Positions 52,656 to 62,559 of a DNA stretch of 64,000 bases are shown piece after piece; positions within the stretch are counted from its first letter, which is position 1; each line of letters starts with the position of its first letter. The notes under the pieces were generated by a model, which saw nothing but the letters and a program-made list of their open reading frames with translations, was not told the origin of the DNA and searched no databases. Origin of the DNA: Sphingobacteriaceae bacterium. Lineage in GTDB: Bacteria > Bacteroidota > Bacteroidia > B-17B0 > Aurantibacillaceae. The stretch is taken from positions 425,041 through 489,040 of the forward strand of contig JADJXI010000020.1 in the NCBI GenBank assembly GCA_016715905.1. The letters run 5' to 3'. A program made the position numbers and the translations under genes.

Positions 52656-55600
52656 ATGTATCGCATATCTTTAATTTTTTTAATTGTTTTTGTTGCTTGC
52701 AAGCAACCTCAAGCCCCATCTGCTTCAAATAATTCTAAAGCCGATAGTTTATCCGTTAAGGAAGTAACTTTTAAAAGTGTTGAAACGCACAAAGCTGTAC
52801 CCAATAGCGTAGAGGTTGGTAAACCGGTTATGATTAATGTGGGTAAGGGACAAGCTTATCCGGCAAATGCAAATACAACTCAGGTTGAGGATTTAACGGC
52901 TTTTGCTGCTGAAGTTTTACCGGAGCGTAAACTTGGAGCCGACACTTTAAAATTACCCAAAACATTTTCGATAAGCCTAAATTCAAAATTATGCATGCAT
53001 TCTCGTCCGGTACATGCTCTTCCTCCGCGTTTTAAAGACGCGGCCATTTCTGATATACAATACCTGGATGTAGATCAGGGATTGGTTTCTTCTACGCTTA
53101 AGTGTGTGATGACGGATAAAACCGGAAATATATGGATTGGCACTAACGGTTCGGGAGTGTGCAGATACGACGGAAGATCTTTTTTTAATTTCGATAACCG
53201 AAATGGATTAAGTAACGATAACATACTTTGTATGCTGGAAGATAGTAAAGGAAATCTTTGGTTTGGCACCGAAGGTGGAGGTGTTTGTTTTTTTGATGGA
53301 ATAAATATGAACACCATTTCCGAGGAAGAAGGATTATCAAATTCTACTGTTTTGTCTCTTTTAGAAGGTAAGGATGGTAAAATCTGGATTGGAACAAATG
53401 GTGGCGGAATGTACGCGTATGAAAACAACTCATTAACCGTATATACAGAAGAACAAGGATTACCTTCATCCAGCATCCGTGCTTTACATTGCGATCAAAA
53501 AGGAAATATTTGGATAGGAACTACTGGAGGCGGAGCCTGTTATTTTAATGGCACTTCTTTTTTTATTTTAGGTGAAGACGAGGGGTTAAACAGTACTATC
53601 ATTCATGACATTTATGAAGATAAGGAGGGTTTAATTTATTTTGCGACTGATGATGGCGGGGTAAATATTTATGACGGAAAAACCGTTAAATACATTACAA
53701 AAAAAAGAGGATTAAGTAGTGATTGCATCATTTCTATTCATCAGGATAAGACAGGGAATTTATGGCTAGGAACCTATGATGCAGGTTTGTGTATGTATGA
53801 TGGTCATGAAATTAGAATTTATAATACAGAACATGGATTAACTAATAATTATATTTTATCTATAGCAGAAGATAATAATGGAAATTTGTGGTTAGCTACC
53901 AAAGGCGGCGGTATTTGTAAATTCAATAACGCCTCCTTTTCTCATTTCACCAATAAAGAGGGCTTCGGACAAAACACAGTTCGCGCAATTTGTGAAGATA
54001 AAAATGGAAAGTTATTTTTCTCAACTTACGGCGATGGTTTAATAACTTATGACGGGAATAATTTTAATCATTATGGTGAAAGTGATGGTTTGCCGTCTAA
54101 TCGATTAAAAGCATCAGTAGTCGAAGGGGATAACCTCTGGTTGGTGCCCGAAAACAATGGTCTTTTAAAATATAATGGTAAAAACTTTGAATGGTATACT
54201 GAAAATTCGGGATTAGTGAGTGATTATGTATTGAGCCTATGCCAGGATAAAAAAGGATGTCTTTGGATTGGCACCGATGAGAGTGGAATTTGTTGTATGA
54301 AAGATGGAAAGTTTATTTCCTTTCCGGAGGAGGAAGGATTAAGTGATGCGATTGTGCCGGCCATATTGGAAGATAAAACCGGAAATATCTGGATAGCCAC
54401 TGAAGGTAGCGGATTGTGTAAATACGATGGTGAAAATTTTACCTGGTACACCAAAGAAAACGGATTAAATAGTAATTATATAGCTTGCCTGTTTCAGGAT
54501 TCCTCCGGCGATTTATGGGTTGGTACGGATGGAAGAGGAGTGAATGTTATAAAAGGAAATACATTGGACAAAGCAAATCCGGATATTTCTAAATTCACAG
54601 TAAATGAAGGATTAAGTAATAATGTTGTGCGATCGATTACCCAAGATATGAAAGGTAATTATTGGATAAGTACCGAACACGGATTGAATTACATTAAAAA
54701 AACAAATGGACCATATAAAGTTCATGTTTACACAACGGCCGATGGATTAAAAGCAAATGATTTTTATGGAGCGGTACATATAGATCAAAAAAATATAATC
54801 TGGTGGGGAAATGGAAAAGCTTTAACGAATTTGAATTTAAATAAATTTAAAGAACCTGAAATTACACCGGTAATACAACTCAACAATATTGAGTTTGAAA
54901 AATCTTTTGTTGATTTTCATGCTTTAAATGATCCTGAAAAAATAAATATGGATATGCATGTGGGTGAAAAGGAAAAAAAGAATTTACGAAAAATCCAATT
55001 TGAGAAAATCTCTGATTTTTACAACTATCCAAAGGATATGACCATTCCTTATGCCTTAAGTCAAATTGAATTTGAATTTAGTGCCATTGATTGGAGTGGT
55101 CCGGAAAAAATAATGTATCAATATATTTTGGTTGGCCAAGATGAAGATTGGAGTCCTGTTTCTTCCGAAAACAAAGCCTTTTATAATAAGATTACCAATG
55201 GCGATTATGTTTTTAAAGTGAAAGCTATTGGTGTTTCCGGTAAATGGAGCGAAGAGTTTTCCTATTCTTTTAAGGTTTTACCACCTTGGTATCGCCATCC
55301 TATAGCTTATGCTTCTTATGTGCTTGCTTTTTTTGTGGTAGTTATCGGATTCAATAATATTCGTACTCGTCAATTAAAATTGCAACAACAAGTATTAGAG
55401 CGTACAGTTGAAGAGCGTACGGCAGAAATTGTAACACAAAAGGAATTGATTGAACAAAAGCAAATTGAAATTCTAGATTCAATTAATTATGCGAAACGAA
55501 TTCAAAGCGCCATGCTCGCCAGTGACCATGTATTCAGCAAAAATTTATACTCTTATTTTGTTTATTTTCAGCCCAAGGATATTGTAAGTGGCGATTTTTA

Positions 55601-56234
55601 TTTTGCCTCACCGATTAAAGACGGAAAGTTTGTTGTTGTTACAGCTGATAGTACCGGTCATGGCGTTCCGGGTGCCATGATGAGTATGCTTAATATATCT
55701 TGTTTAAATGAAGCAATCAATGAGCGAGAATTAGCCAGCCCGGCCGCAATTTTGAATCATGCCCGAACCCGAATTATTTCTTCATTAGCCGAAGATGGTA
55801 GTGATGAAGGTGGAAAAGATGGTATGGATGCCAGCGTTATTGTTTTTGATTTCAAAAACATGAAAATGAATATTGCCATGGCAAATAATAATGTATGGCT
55901 AGTGAGAAATGTAAATGGCAAGCCTGAGCTTATTCAATATAAATCCGACCGCATGCCTGTAGGTAAACACATGAAAGATCATATTCCGTTTACTGAACAG
56001 GAAATTGCATTGCAAAAAGGCGATCAGATTTATGCCTTCACAGATGGTTATTGCGATCAATTTGGTGGTCCCAAACAAAAAAAGTTTAATTACAAAAGAT
56101 TGAAAGAAGAACTTTTATTAATTGATGATTTACATTGCAACGAAAAGAAAGAACATTTACATCAATTGTTTCAAAGATGGAAAGGTGACTTGGAGCAAGT
56201 GGATGATGTATTAATTATTGGCGTAAAGGTTTAG
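52656..56234 (+). CDS. two-component-propeller / Y_Y_Y / SpoIIE phosphatase sensor
   Basis: 1192 aa. A lipoprotein-like start (LIFLIVFVACKQPQAPSAS), then about 12-14 propeller repeats of the pattern NGLSxxxVxxIxxDKxGNIWIGTxGGGVxxYDG (about 140-670), a Y_Y_Y domain (about 800-870), one transmembrane helix (about 890-910), a short coiled coil (VEERTAEIVTQKELIEQKQIEILDSINYAKRIQ) and a SpoIIE phosphatase (about 940-1191) with GDFYFA, TADSTGHGVPGAMMSMLN, DGMDASVIVFD and FTDGYCDQFGG. Unlike hybrid two-component propeller proteins it has no kinase. Probably a periplasmic sensor with a cytoplasmic phosphatase output. Confidence 0.88.
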   Translation: MYRISLIFLIVFVACKQPQAPSASNNSKADSLSVKEVTFKSVETHKAVPNSVEVGKPVMINVGKGQAYPANANTTQVEDLTAFAAEVLPERKLGADTLKLPKTFSISLNSKLCMHSRPVHALPPRFKDAAISDIQYLDVDQGLVSSTLKCVMTDKTGNIWIGTNGSGVCRYDGRSFFNFDNRNGLSNDNILCMLEDSKGNLWFGTEGGGVCFFDGINMNTISEEEGLSNSTVLSLLEGKDGKIWIGTNGGGMYAYENNSLTVYTEEQGLPSSSIRALHCDQKGNIWIGTTGGGACYFNGTSFFILGEDEGLNSTIIHDIYEDKEGLIYFATDDGGVNIYDGKTVKYITKKRGLSSDCIISIHQDKTGNLWLGTYDAGLCMYDGHEIRIYNTEHGLTNNYILSIAEDNNGNLWLATKGGGICKFNNASFSHFTNKEGFGQNTVRAICEDKNGKLFFSTYGDGLITYDGNNFNHYGESDGLPSNRLKASVVEGDNLWLVPENNGLLKYNGKNFEWYTENSGLVSDYVLSLCQDKKGCLWIGTDESGICCMKDGKFISFPEEEGLSDAIVPAILEDKTGNIWIATEGSGLCKYDGENFTWYTKENGLNSNYIACLFQDSSGDLWVGTDGRGVNVIKGNTLDKANPDISKFTVNEGLSNNVVRSITQDMKGNYWISTEHGLNYIKKTNGPYKVHVYTTADGLKANDFYGAVHIDQKNIIWWGNGKALTNLNLNKFKEPEITPVIQLNNIEFEKSFVDFHALNDPEKINMDMHVGEKEKKNLRKIQFEKISDFYNYPKDMTIPYALSQIEFEFSAIDWSGPEKIMYQYILVGQDEDWSPVSSENKAFYNKITNGDYVFKVKAIGVSGKWSEEFSYSFKVLPPWYRHPIAYASYVLAFFVVVIGFNNIRTRQLKLQQQVLERTVEERTAEIVTQKELIEQKQIEILDSINYAKRIQSAMLASDHVFSKNLYSYFVYFQPKDIVSGDFYFASPIKDGKFVVVTADSTGHGVPGAMMSMLNISCLNEAINERELASPAAILNHARTRIISSLAEDGSDEGGKDGMDASVIVFDFKNMKMNIAMANNNVWLVRNVNGKPELIQYKSDRMPVGKHMKDHIPFTEQEIALQKGDQIYAFTDGYCDQFGGPKQKKFNYKRLKEELLLIDDLHCNEKKEHLHQLFQRWKGDLEQVDDVLIIGVKV

Positions 56235-57013
56235 TTTTTCAAAGATTCCAGAAAGTTTAAAATAGCTTTCCAATATTCTTCATTGTTATTGGAACTTTCC
56301 CACAAAGCTCTAGATCCGTGATGACCGATTGAATCCGGAATAAATTGTATTTGATTTACACCAAGTTTTTTATCTTTTAACATAGCGCTTAATTCCGGTG
56401 CTTCTTCCTTAGAGGAAGTCACCAGCATGGGCTTTTCAAAAGTTTTAATTTTTTCGGTTAATGATCCTTTTTCTTTTTGAAAATAGTCGCCGGGACTAAA
56501 CGCAATTACTGCACGAACATTTTTATGATCAATGGCGGTATAAAGTGAAAGTACCGAAGAGTAAGAACTTCCCCACAGAATAACATTTTGTTTGTATTTT
56601 TTAGCTGCGAATTCTACAGCTGCAATAATATCCTGCTCAGCATCTAAAAAATCTACGGCTTTGTTTAATTTCAACGCTTCTTTATTTGTTTCATTAATGG
56701 ATTCTACAATTCCGCCGCCCGATCGTTGATCAATTGCTAAACAATTATAACCCAGTTTGTGTAACTTTGGGGCAATACCCGAATATTCAAATTTATTGTA
56801 GCGGGCCTGATGACATAATACAATAACAGGAGCGGAATCATTATAGTGATATAAATTGGCGAATACCGTTAAACTATCTAATGAGGGAAATTTAATTTTT
56901 TCAGGAAAGGGGTTTTCCTTCACTGTTGGTGTTTCCGGACAGTTAGATGTTTTTTTATCATTGTTACAGGAGCCTAAAAGAACGATAACCATAACTAAAA
57001 TGTAATTTTTCAT
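56231..57013 (-). CDS. alpha/beta-hydrolase lipoprotein
   Basis: 260 aa. Signal and lipobox VIVLLGSCNNDK. An alpha/beta-hydrolase core: VIVLCHQARYNKFEY, a nucleophile elbow in ILWGSSYSSVLSLYTA (Ser about 145) and a late His in IGHHGSRALWESS. Resembles dienelactone-hydrolase-like esterases; substrate unknown. It converges on and overlaps the sensor gene's end by 4 bases. Confidence 0.8.
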   Translation of the reverse strand: MKNYILVMVIVLLGSCNNDKKTSNCPETPTVKENPFPEKIKFPSLDSLTVFANLYHYNDSAPVIVLCHQARYNKFEYSGIAPKLHKLGYNCLAIDQRSGGGIVESINETNKEALKLNKAVDFLDAEQDIIAAVEFAAKKYKQNVILWGSSYSSVLSLYTAIDHKNVRAVIAFSPGDYFQKEKGSLTEKIKTFEKPMLVTSSKEEAPELSAMLKDKKLGVNQIQFIPDSIGHHGSRALWESSNNNEEYWKAILNFLESLKN

Positions 57014-57110
57014 GACGTAAAATGTTTAAGATTTATATTTAATGCTTACTTGTAGATGTGTTTTAATTGTAATAATCGTGCAATCAAATATAATCTAATT
57101 TAACGGCATA

Positions 57111-57761
57111 TCAACAACCACACAATTCAACTACAATTATTTTTTTCGTCTTCAATTTTTTCAGTAACCTCTTGTATTGCTTTTTTTCTGAATCAATTAA
57201 TTTTTCTTTGCGTAGATACAAATCACAAAATTGTTTCAATTCCGCTTTGTAAGTTTCCTTGGCACTAAATTTATGTACTTCCAATCTGCAGCCCACTTCG
57301 TCGCCTATAGGGTATTCTATCATTCCTTTCTTTTTTAACCAAAGGGTGTCAGTATACTGCAGTGGGCTTAGTACTTCAATGTGGTAATCATTTTTCACCC
57401 AAATTTTTTTTAGACTAATGTTTTTAATTTGACTGAGATGAATATAACGAATATGCTTTTCACTTAAATGAAACGGGTGCATAGGGAAAGATACGGCTTT
57501 GGCTAATTTTTCATGATCTATTATTTGGGAATATATGGCAAGAGAATCTGTTTGCCCGAAGTTTTTGCGAAATGCAGTTTCAAAAAGTGAATCGTTACCA
57601 ATGTAATTTGAATAATCTTCGGTAGTTTGTGCATTTACCACAAAGGCTTTTTGACTTTTTCCGTTTTGCGTATACTTTATTTCCAAAAGCCAGATTCCAG
57701 CTGCAGCATTGCCAAGGTTGAAAGTAAAAAGTAACACTAAAGAAACGGCAAGCTTAAACAT
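57111..57761 (-). CDS. secreted protein, unknown
   Basis: 216 aa with signal peptide (FKLAVSLVLLFTFNLGNAA). The mature part is beta-rich then helical and Lys-rich, ending KKIIVVELCGC with two terminal Cys. I do not recognise a family. It lies in its own unit between an esterase gene and a spacer. Confidence 0.5.
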   Translation of the reverse strand: MFKLAVSLVLLFTFNLGNAAAGIWLLEIKYTQNGKSQKAFVVNAQTTEDYSNYIGNDSLFETAFRKNFGQTDSLAIYSQIIDHEKLAKAVSFPMHPFHLSEKHIRYIHLSQIKNISLKKIWVKNDYHIEVLSPLQYTDTLWLKKKGMIEYPIGDEVGCRLEVHKFSAKETYKAELKQFCDLYLRKEKLIDSEKKQYKRLLKKLKTKKIIVVELCGC

Positions 57762-58137
57762 GATTGGAAGAAATAGTTTTGTTAAATCCTTTTTGCAATT
57801 TACGAAATTCTTAATATTTTGCCTCTTACTTTTTATTTGATATTCGCAATTAACTTATCTCAACAATCTAATGTGCAATAGAAATTCCATAACCGAACCA
57901 ATTATCAACTTTGCATGAGCCTAAGTCAGGAGGAATGATTAATCAGGTTGGTATGGCTCAACGAAAAAAGGTTTAGTTTTATTTTCGGCGTCTTCCTATA
58001 AATTCTTCAAAATTATAGGATATAAACTCATTGATAAATTTAAATGGAATTAGTGATGAATAATTCCTGTTAAAATGATTGCGGTCATTTATTTATTTGA
58101 TGTTTTCTTATAACTTAGTTAACATAAAATTAATCAT
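57762..58137. other. AT-rich intergenic spacer, no gene found
   Basis: 376 bases upstream of the T9SS gene at 58138 and of the minus-strand gene ending the previous unit. I see no credible ORF, tRNA or known riboswitch, and only a weak imperfect hairpin (CCTATAAATTC...ATTATAGG near 57996). Divergent promoters probably lie here. Confidence 0.5.
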
Positions 58138-59130
58138 ATGAAAAAGATCTACTTATTATTTATGGGGTTGTTTGCTTTTACCGATGTAGAAGCTCAGCTT
58201 ACTTTAACCAAGGCGGCTAATTGCCCAACTATTGGTGATTTGGTTACATTAAAAGAATACGACTCAACCGGCGTGGTGCCAAAAGCCACAGGTACCGGAC
58301 AGGTCTGGGATTTCTCTAATTTAACTACTACTCTTTCTGCTTATACCGAATCTTACACTTCTGTTTCTGCACACCCATCAGCCAGTTTATTTCCGGGTGC
58401 TGATTTAGCAAAATCAAGCGGAACAACTGAAGTTGAATTCATGACTGTTGGAAGCGGTACGATGGAATTTAATGGCTTTTACAAGCCTGTTGGGCCGGAA
58501 ATTTTAAGCTTTACCAATACGGCTCAATTATTTACTTGGCCGGTTAGCTTAGGCAGTTCAGGTAGTGATGCGGCAAGCGGTGCGCTAAGCAACGGAACAC
58601 TAGTAATGGGCGCAAGCGGAACTATTAGTTATAGTGCAACTGGAGTAGGAACAGTAATATTACCAGGACCAAAGACACATAGTAATTGCCTTCAAGTGAT
58701 TCAAACGGTTTCACTAACTGTTACTTCCGGTACCAACACTTTTCAAATTGATGAGAAGAGATATATGTACTACAGTTCTTTGTCTAAAGAAGGTATAGTT
58801 GAGTATGCATACACTACAGAAACTACCGGAACAGTGGTTACTAAAAGTTTCGAAATGAAAATGAGTCAAGAAGCATTGATTGCAGGAATTTCTGCAAATC
58901 AATCTACTTTAAAGGACGTGCGTGTTTTCCCGAATCCGGCAAGTGGCACTTTGCAATGGTTTGGAAATTCAGATGGGAATGTACAATTAATAGACATGAA
59001 GGGTGTTGTGGTGCGTGATGAAAAGAATATAGGAAGTTTAGATATTTCGAATTTACCAATTGGAATTTATAATTTACGAATGATTAATGAAAAAGGAATC
59101 CTCAATAAAAAAGTGAACATTCAGGAATAA
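58138..59130 (+). CDS. T9SS type A-sorted secreted protein
   Basis: 330 aa. Signal peptide (KIYLLFMGLFAFTDVEAQ). The middle has a repeated beta pattern (GTGQVWDFSNLTTTLSAYTESYTS, NGFYKPVGPEILSFTNTAQLF) and the C-terminus is a good sorting domain (DVRVFPNPASGTLQWFGNSDGNVQLIDMKG...LPIGIYNLRMINEKGILNKKV). No enzyme motif. Followed by an intrinsic terminator. Confidence 0.8.
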   Translation: MKKIYLLFMGLFAFTDVEAQLTLTKAANCPTIGDLVTLKEYDSTGVVPKATGTGQVWDFSNLTTTLSAYTESYTSVSAHPSASLFPGADLAKSSGTTEVEFMTVGSGTMEFNGFYKPVGPEILSFTNTAQLFTWPVSLGSSGSDAASGALSNGTLVMGASGTISYSATGVGTVILPGPKTHSNCLQVIQTVSLTVTSGTNTFQIDEKRYMYYSSLSKEGIVEYAYTTETTGTVVTKSFEMKMSQEALIAGISANQSTLKDVRVFPNPASGTLQWFGNSDGNVQLIDMKGVVVRDEKNIGSLDISNLPIGIYNLRMINEKGILNKKVNIQE

Positions 59131-59150
59131 TTAAAATCATTTAAAAACTT

Positions 59151-59185
59151 AAAGCCCGGTTCAGCAATGATTCGGGCTTTTTTAT
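59151..59185 (+). terminator. intrinsic terminator of the T9SS gene
   Basis: AAAGCCCG (59151-59158) / CGGGCTTT (59173-59180) with a small inner TCA/TGA pair, then TTTATTTTT. It can also serve the minus strand weakly. Confidence 0.85.
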
Positions 59186-59633
59186 TTTTCGGATAAATGT
59201 GATTTCAAATTTCTTAATTCTACAATTCTGTTATCGGTTAATTCCCGCAAACAAAATAAATAGGAGATGGCACGTATATGACAACCGCCGCAACCAGCAT
59301 AACTATCGTAAATTATTTTGCAATGCTGATCGCGAAATGTTCGCCATGTTTTTTGTAATCGAATGAGTTTATCGGTTAAACTTTCTATGGTGTTTGTTTT
59401 CGGGAAATCCATAATAAACTATCATATACTTGAGTTAAAATAGAATCGGATTTTTGAAAAGATAAATTGGCGCAAATTCTTTCCGATAAATTGTCGCCAG
59501 CCTTGTTATTGCAATCTACCTGGTTTTTGTATTTCAGATAGTCCTGATTTTTGATATGTTCAATATCACCTTGTGCATGCACATGAAACACCAGAAGAAC
59601 AAGTATAGCAGAATAAAAAATATTAGGATTCAT
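59182..59633 (-). pseudogene. LprI-like (DUF1311) protein split by a frameshift
   Basis: Two overlapping minus-strand ORFs. 59633-59385 has a signal peptide and the first half of a DUF1311/LprI domain (LSERICANLSFQKSDSILTQVYDSLL), ending WISRKQTP. 59412-59182 carries the second half (LIRLQKTWRTFRDQHCKIIYDSYAGCGGCHIRAISYLFCLRELTDNRIVELR). The intact family has both halves in one frame with Cys residues placed as here, so an indel in about 59385-59412 is likely. Confidence 0.72.
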
Positions 59634-59952
59634 ACTTTTTTCTTTTGGCTTGCACTTGTTTTACAATAAGTATAATGATGCCGGCAATGGAAAGGAATAA
59701 ATTAACAAAACCGATTACCAGGGCCAAATCATAAATTAATTTAAAATTAAAATCATCAACATAATGATTTGGTAATGCGCCGGAAAATGCAAGAATAAAG
59801 GTGATATATAATGTGCACAGGCCAAGCAAAACAAAAACTACATAATATATGGCGAGTATGGATATGGAAAATTTTTGAAAGTGTGCAAATATTTTGTACA
59901 ATAAAAAAATGTAAACAAGGAACACTACAAAATTTATTATTTCTAAAACCAT
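59623..59952 (-). CDS. small membrane protein
   Basis: 109 aa, four predicted membrane helices (about 5-25, 30-50, 75-90, 90-105) and a basic tail QVQAKRKKYES. Unrecognised. Overlaps the LprI-like gene by 11 bases, so they are probably co-transcribed. Confidence 0.55.
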   Translation of the reverse strand: MVLEIINFVVFLVYIFLLYKIFAHFQKFSISILAIYYVVFVLLGLCTLYITFILAFSGALPNHYVDDFNFKLIYDLALVIGFVNLFLSIAGIIILIVKQVQAKRKKYES

Positions 59953-60467
59953 TATCTTATAAAGTATTTATTATTGCGTAATAGTAAATATACAATTTAA
60001 TACTATTGTAAGGTGAAAAGGTGTTGAATCGTTAATCAATAAATTTTATAACTCCACATTTGAATGTATTTGAACCCGATGGATTACTGGTATTCAAAAT
60101 GGAAATTAAGATCAAATTCCATGCAGTTTATAACTAAATTAGAATTATTGGATTGATTATCCTTGGAGATAGATTCAGTTAAATTAAAATACGCTCAGCT
60201 ACACCATCTACTAAACATCCAAAATAAAGTACGCAATTTTCATTTCGGTTTAATTTTTTTTGTTAACCGTAATGGATTTGTTAATCCTGTTTCTAAAATT
60301 GCTCAACGTTTTTGACACCGAAATTAAATGTGTCTATTATACGTTCCGGTGAATACTCTTGTGGAATTAAAAAGGCATGAATCGAATTTAATACAAAAGT
60401 ATTTTGAGGTATTGCTATTTCCGGTAACTCAATATTTAATTCCATTGGTGGGAATTAAACATTCAAT
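59953..60467. other. spacer with one possible gene fragment
   Basis: Mostly AT-rich with no strong gene. On the minus strand 60445-60293 reads MELNIELPEIAIPQNTFVLN... for 50 codons, which has coding-like composition but is not recognised; it may be another frameshifted gene end. The plus-strand ORF here is not convincing. Confidence 0.35.
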
Positions 60468-61451
60468 TTATTGTCTTTCTAAACTATCCTTTTTTAAAAT
60501 CCCGAATTCCTTGGCTACATGATAAGTGGAGTGATATCCTTTATCAATTCCAAAGATGCTGGTGTTACCGCCTTCATCTTCTTTTTTGCCCGGCTTCACC
60601 ATTAAACGGTGTCCTAAATTATTAATCAAGTATAAATTTATTTTGTTTTCTCCCAATGCATTGTTGTATTCCCATTTAGTAATATCTTTTATTCCGGCAT
60701 AAGCTTTTGTTTCTTTATCTGCAATAGTATCTATTTGATGTAAACCCGCCCATTGTGAAACAAGATATTTACTATTTCTATAATCAACCACGCCATCATT
60801 AATTCCATGATAAATAATTAATTTGGGGTAAGCACCTGTGTAATTAGGATTTTGTTCTTTTACAAATCTAACTAAAGCAGTATCGAATAATTCACATTTC
60901 CTCCCGCATTACTTTTACCGCCTGAAAGGCATTGGTTGCCGATTTTGCATATGCGCCGCCCGCAAATACGGCTGCGCTTTTAAAAGCTGTGGATGAGTTG
61001 CGCTCATCACAATACTCATGGCTGCTCCGGTGGATAGTCCGCTGATAAAAATTTGAGTAGTATCTACATTGTATTTTTTTTGGAGTAAACTTATCATTTC
61101 AAAAATAGATTCGTTTTCCCCGCTGCCTTTTCAATATCTTTTTAAAAACCAATTGAAGCAAGAATTGGGGTTATTAGCGCCTCTTTGTTGCGGATACAAC
61201 ATTATAAAATTATTTAAATATGCCAGTTTATTCCATCCGCTTAATTCTGCAACGGCATTGGCATTTTCTCCGCAACCTGTAGCATTACTACTAAGGGAAT
61301 TTTAGTGCTGTCTTTTTCCGCTTTTGTAAATATACATTCTTAAATTTCCCGGATTTTCTAAACTCTTCATTTCTTTTAAGGGGTAATCAGATTGACAATA
61401 GCAGCTCTGACAAATCAATAAAAATGAAATTATTAAATAAATTATTTTCAA
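60468..61451 (-). pseudogene. PHB-depolymerase-family esterase, several frameshifts
   Basis: Reading the minus strand across frames gives: a signal (KIIYLIISFLLICQSCYCQSDYP), NATGCGENANAVAELSGWN, MLYPQQRGANNPNSCFNWF, the nucleophile motif IFISGLSTGAAMSIVMSATHP, KLIIYHGINDGVVDYRNS (acidic member), and NNLGHRLMVKPGKKEDEGG (His). These are the segments of secreted esterase/PHB-depolymerase proteins (GxSxG-type Ser, Asp, His). At least three frame changes are needed, all consistent with lost single bases. Confidence 0.68.
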
Positions 61452-61483
61452 CAATTACAATAATGCTTTTTTAATAAATAAAA

Positions 61484-61570
61484 TTAACTTCTAACTTCTA
61501 ACTTCTAACTTCAACTTCTAACTTCTAACTCTAACTTCTAATCCTCTAACTTCCTAACTTCTAACATCTA
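61484..61570. repeat. irregular heptamer tandem repeat
   Basis: About ten imperfect units of AACTTCT, with units missing bases in places (CTTCAACTTCTAA, AACTCTAACTTCTAATCC). A simple repeat of this phylum's intergenic regions; irregularity may be sequencing error or decay. Confidence 0.7.
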
Positions 61571-61573
61571 CTT

Positions 61574-62045
61574 TTAAACCTTGGTTTTGGGATTAAATGC
61601 CGCCTCTATTTGGCAATCCAGTCTTTTTAGTACTCATTTTTCATGAGTTCTCCAACGAGTTTAAAAAGGGATGTCGTCAAACCCTTTTTAAAACGTATAC
61701 AGCTTTTACCCATATCCAATTTTTTGTTTACTGTGTTTGGGAATTCACTCACAAACCATTTGTAATTTAGGATCGGTGTAAATGCCCATGTGATAAAATT
61801 AATGGAATTTTTTTGCGAAGCTATTCCGGCAAAGGGTAGGGGTTCGCTGGGTTTACAATGATATCCCGCGGGATAAATAGTGTGCGGAACAACATACTCC
61901 TAAACCGCCATAACTAATGCCGGCCTCAAATCCTTTGGGTAAATTTTAAGTATGACTTCGTGCAGTTGATTAAAGGCTTCGGCTCTGTGCACGGCACATT
62001 AATTAAAATTTCATGTACCCAGTTTTTCCGTTTGCTCATATCCAT
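61574..62045 (-). pseudogene. DUF1801-domain protein, frameshifted
   Basis: Minus-strand fragments in several frames read MDMSKRKNWVHEILINVPC, ISYGGLGV, YPLPF, ASQKNSINFYHMGIYTD, KLDMGKSCIRFKK and DDIPFKLVGELM, ending AFNPKTKV. These match DUF1801 proteins (PLPFAGLASQKN, KLDMGKSCIRFKKL). The order is intact but at least four frame changes are needed. Confidence 0.6.
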
Positions 62046-62084
62046 TTTAACATTAAAGATAAGCTATTTGTAATATATTTTACT

Positions 62085-62480
62085 TTAAGGCTTTCTGTAA
62101 TTTTGTTTAAGCCAATGTTTGGCCTTTAGCTCATCTTGAAACAATTTAGTGGAAACTTTAGGTTTATTTACTTTAATGTAGAAATTCGCAAGTATTAAGT
62201 AGCCAAATTTTTATTGCTTACAATGGCAGTGGCTTTTCTGTTTGGTGGATTGTGTTCTGCCATAATGCTCTTGCTTCAATAGGAACAATAAATAGATTAT
62301 TTTTTCCATCAATGAGTACAAGAAATATTTATCGTTTTCACCAATTCCACTGATGCGCTTCATATTGCTCTTTCATTGATTCAATGGTGAGCTCGGCCCC
62401 TTCTTTTATTCTCACATATAAAATATGATCAGCATATTCTAAAAATTGAATTGGACGTTTTCCTTTTCATGTTAAATTCT
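62085..62480 (-). pseudogene. SpoIIAA/STAS-like protein, frameshifted
   Basis: Fragments read MKRISGIGENDKYFL, FIPIEA-type, and ANFYIKVNKPKVSTKLFQDELKAKHWLKQNYRKP. The last segment resembles the end of SpoIIAA-like/DUF7793 proteins of this phylum. Frame breaks near 62170 and 62320. Assignment is tentative. Confidence 0.45.
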
Positions 62481-62559
62481 GCCGAGTTTATTGTATTGTA
62501 TGTAGTCAAAGTAAGTGAACTTTTCACAAAGTGTTTTAAGTTTAATTTAAAAGTTAAGT

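Noticed and set aside
60328..60522. 64-aa plus-strand ORF
   Set aside because: No start context; opposite a minus-strand region with more coding-like content.
61484..61570. CRISPR or coding repeat in the AACTTCT tract
   Set aside because: Simple 7-bp repeat without spacers; no ORF.
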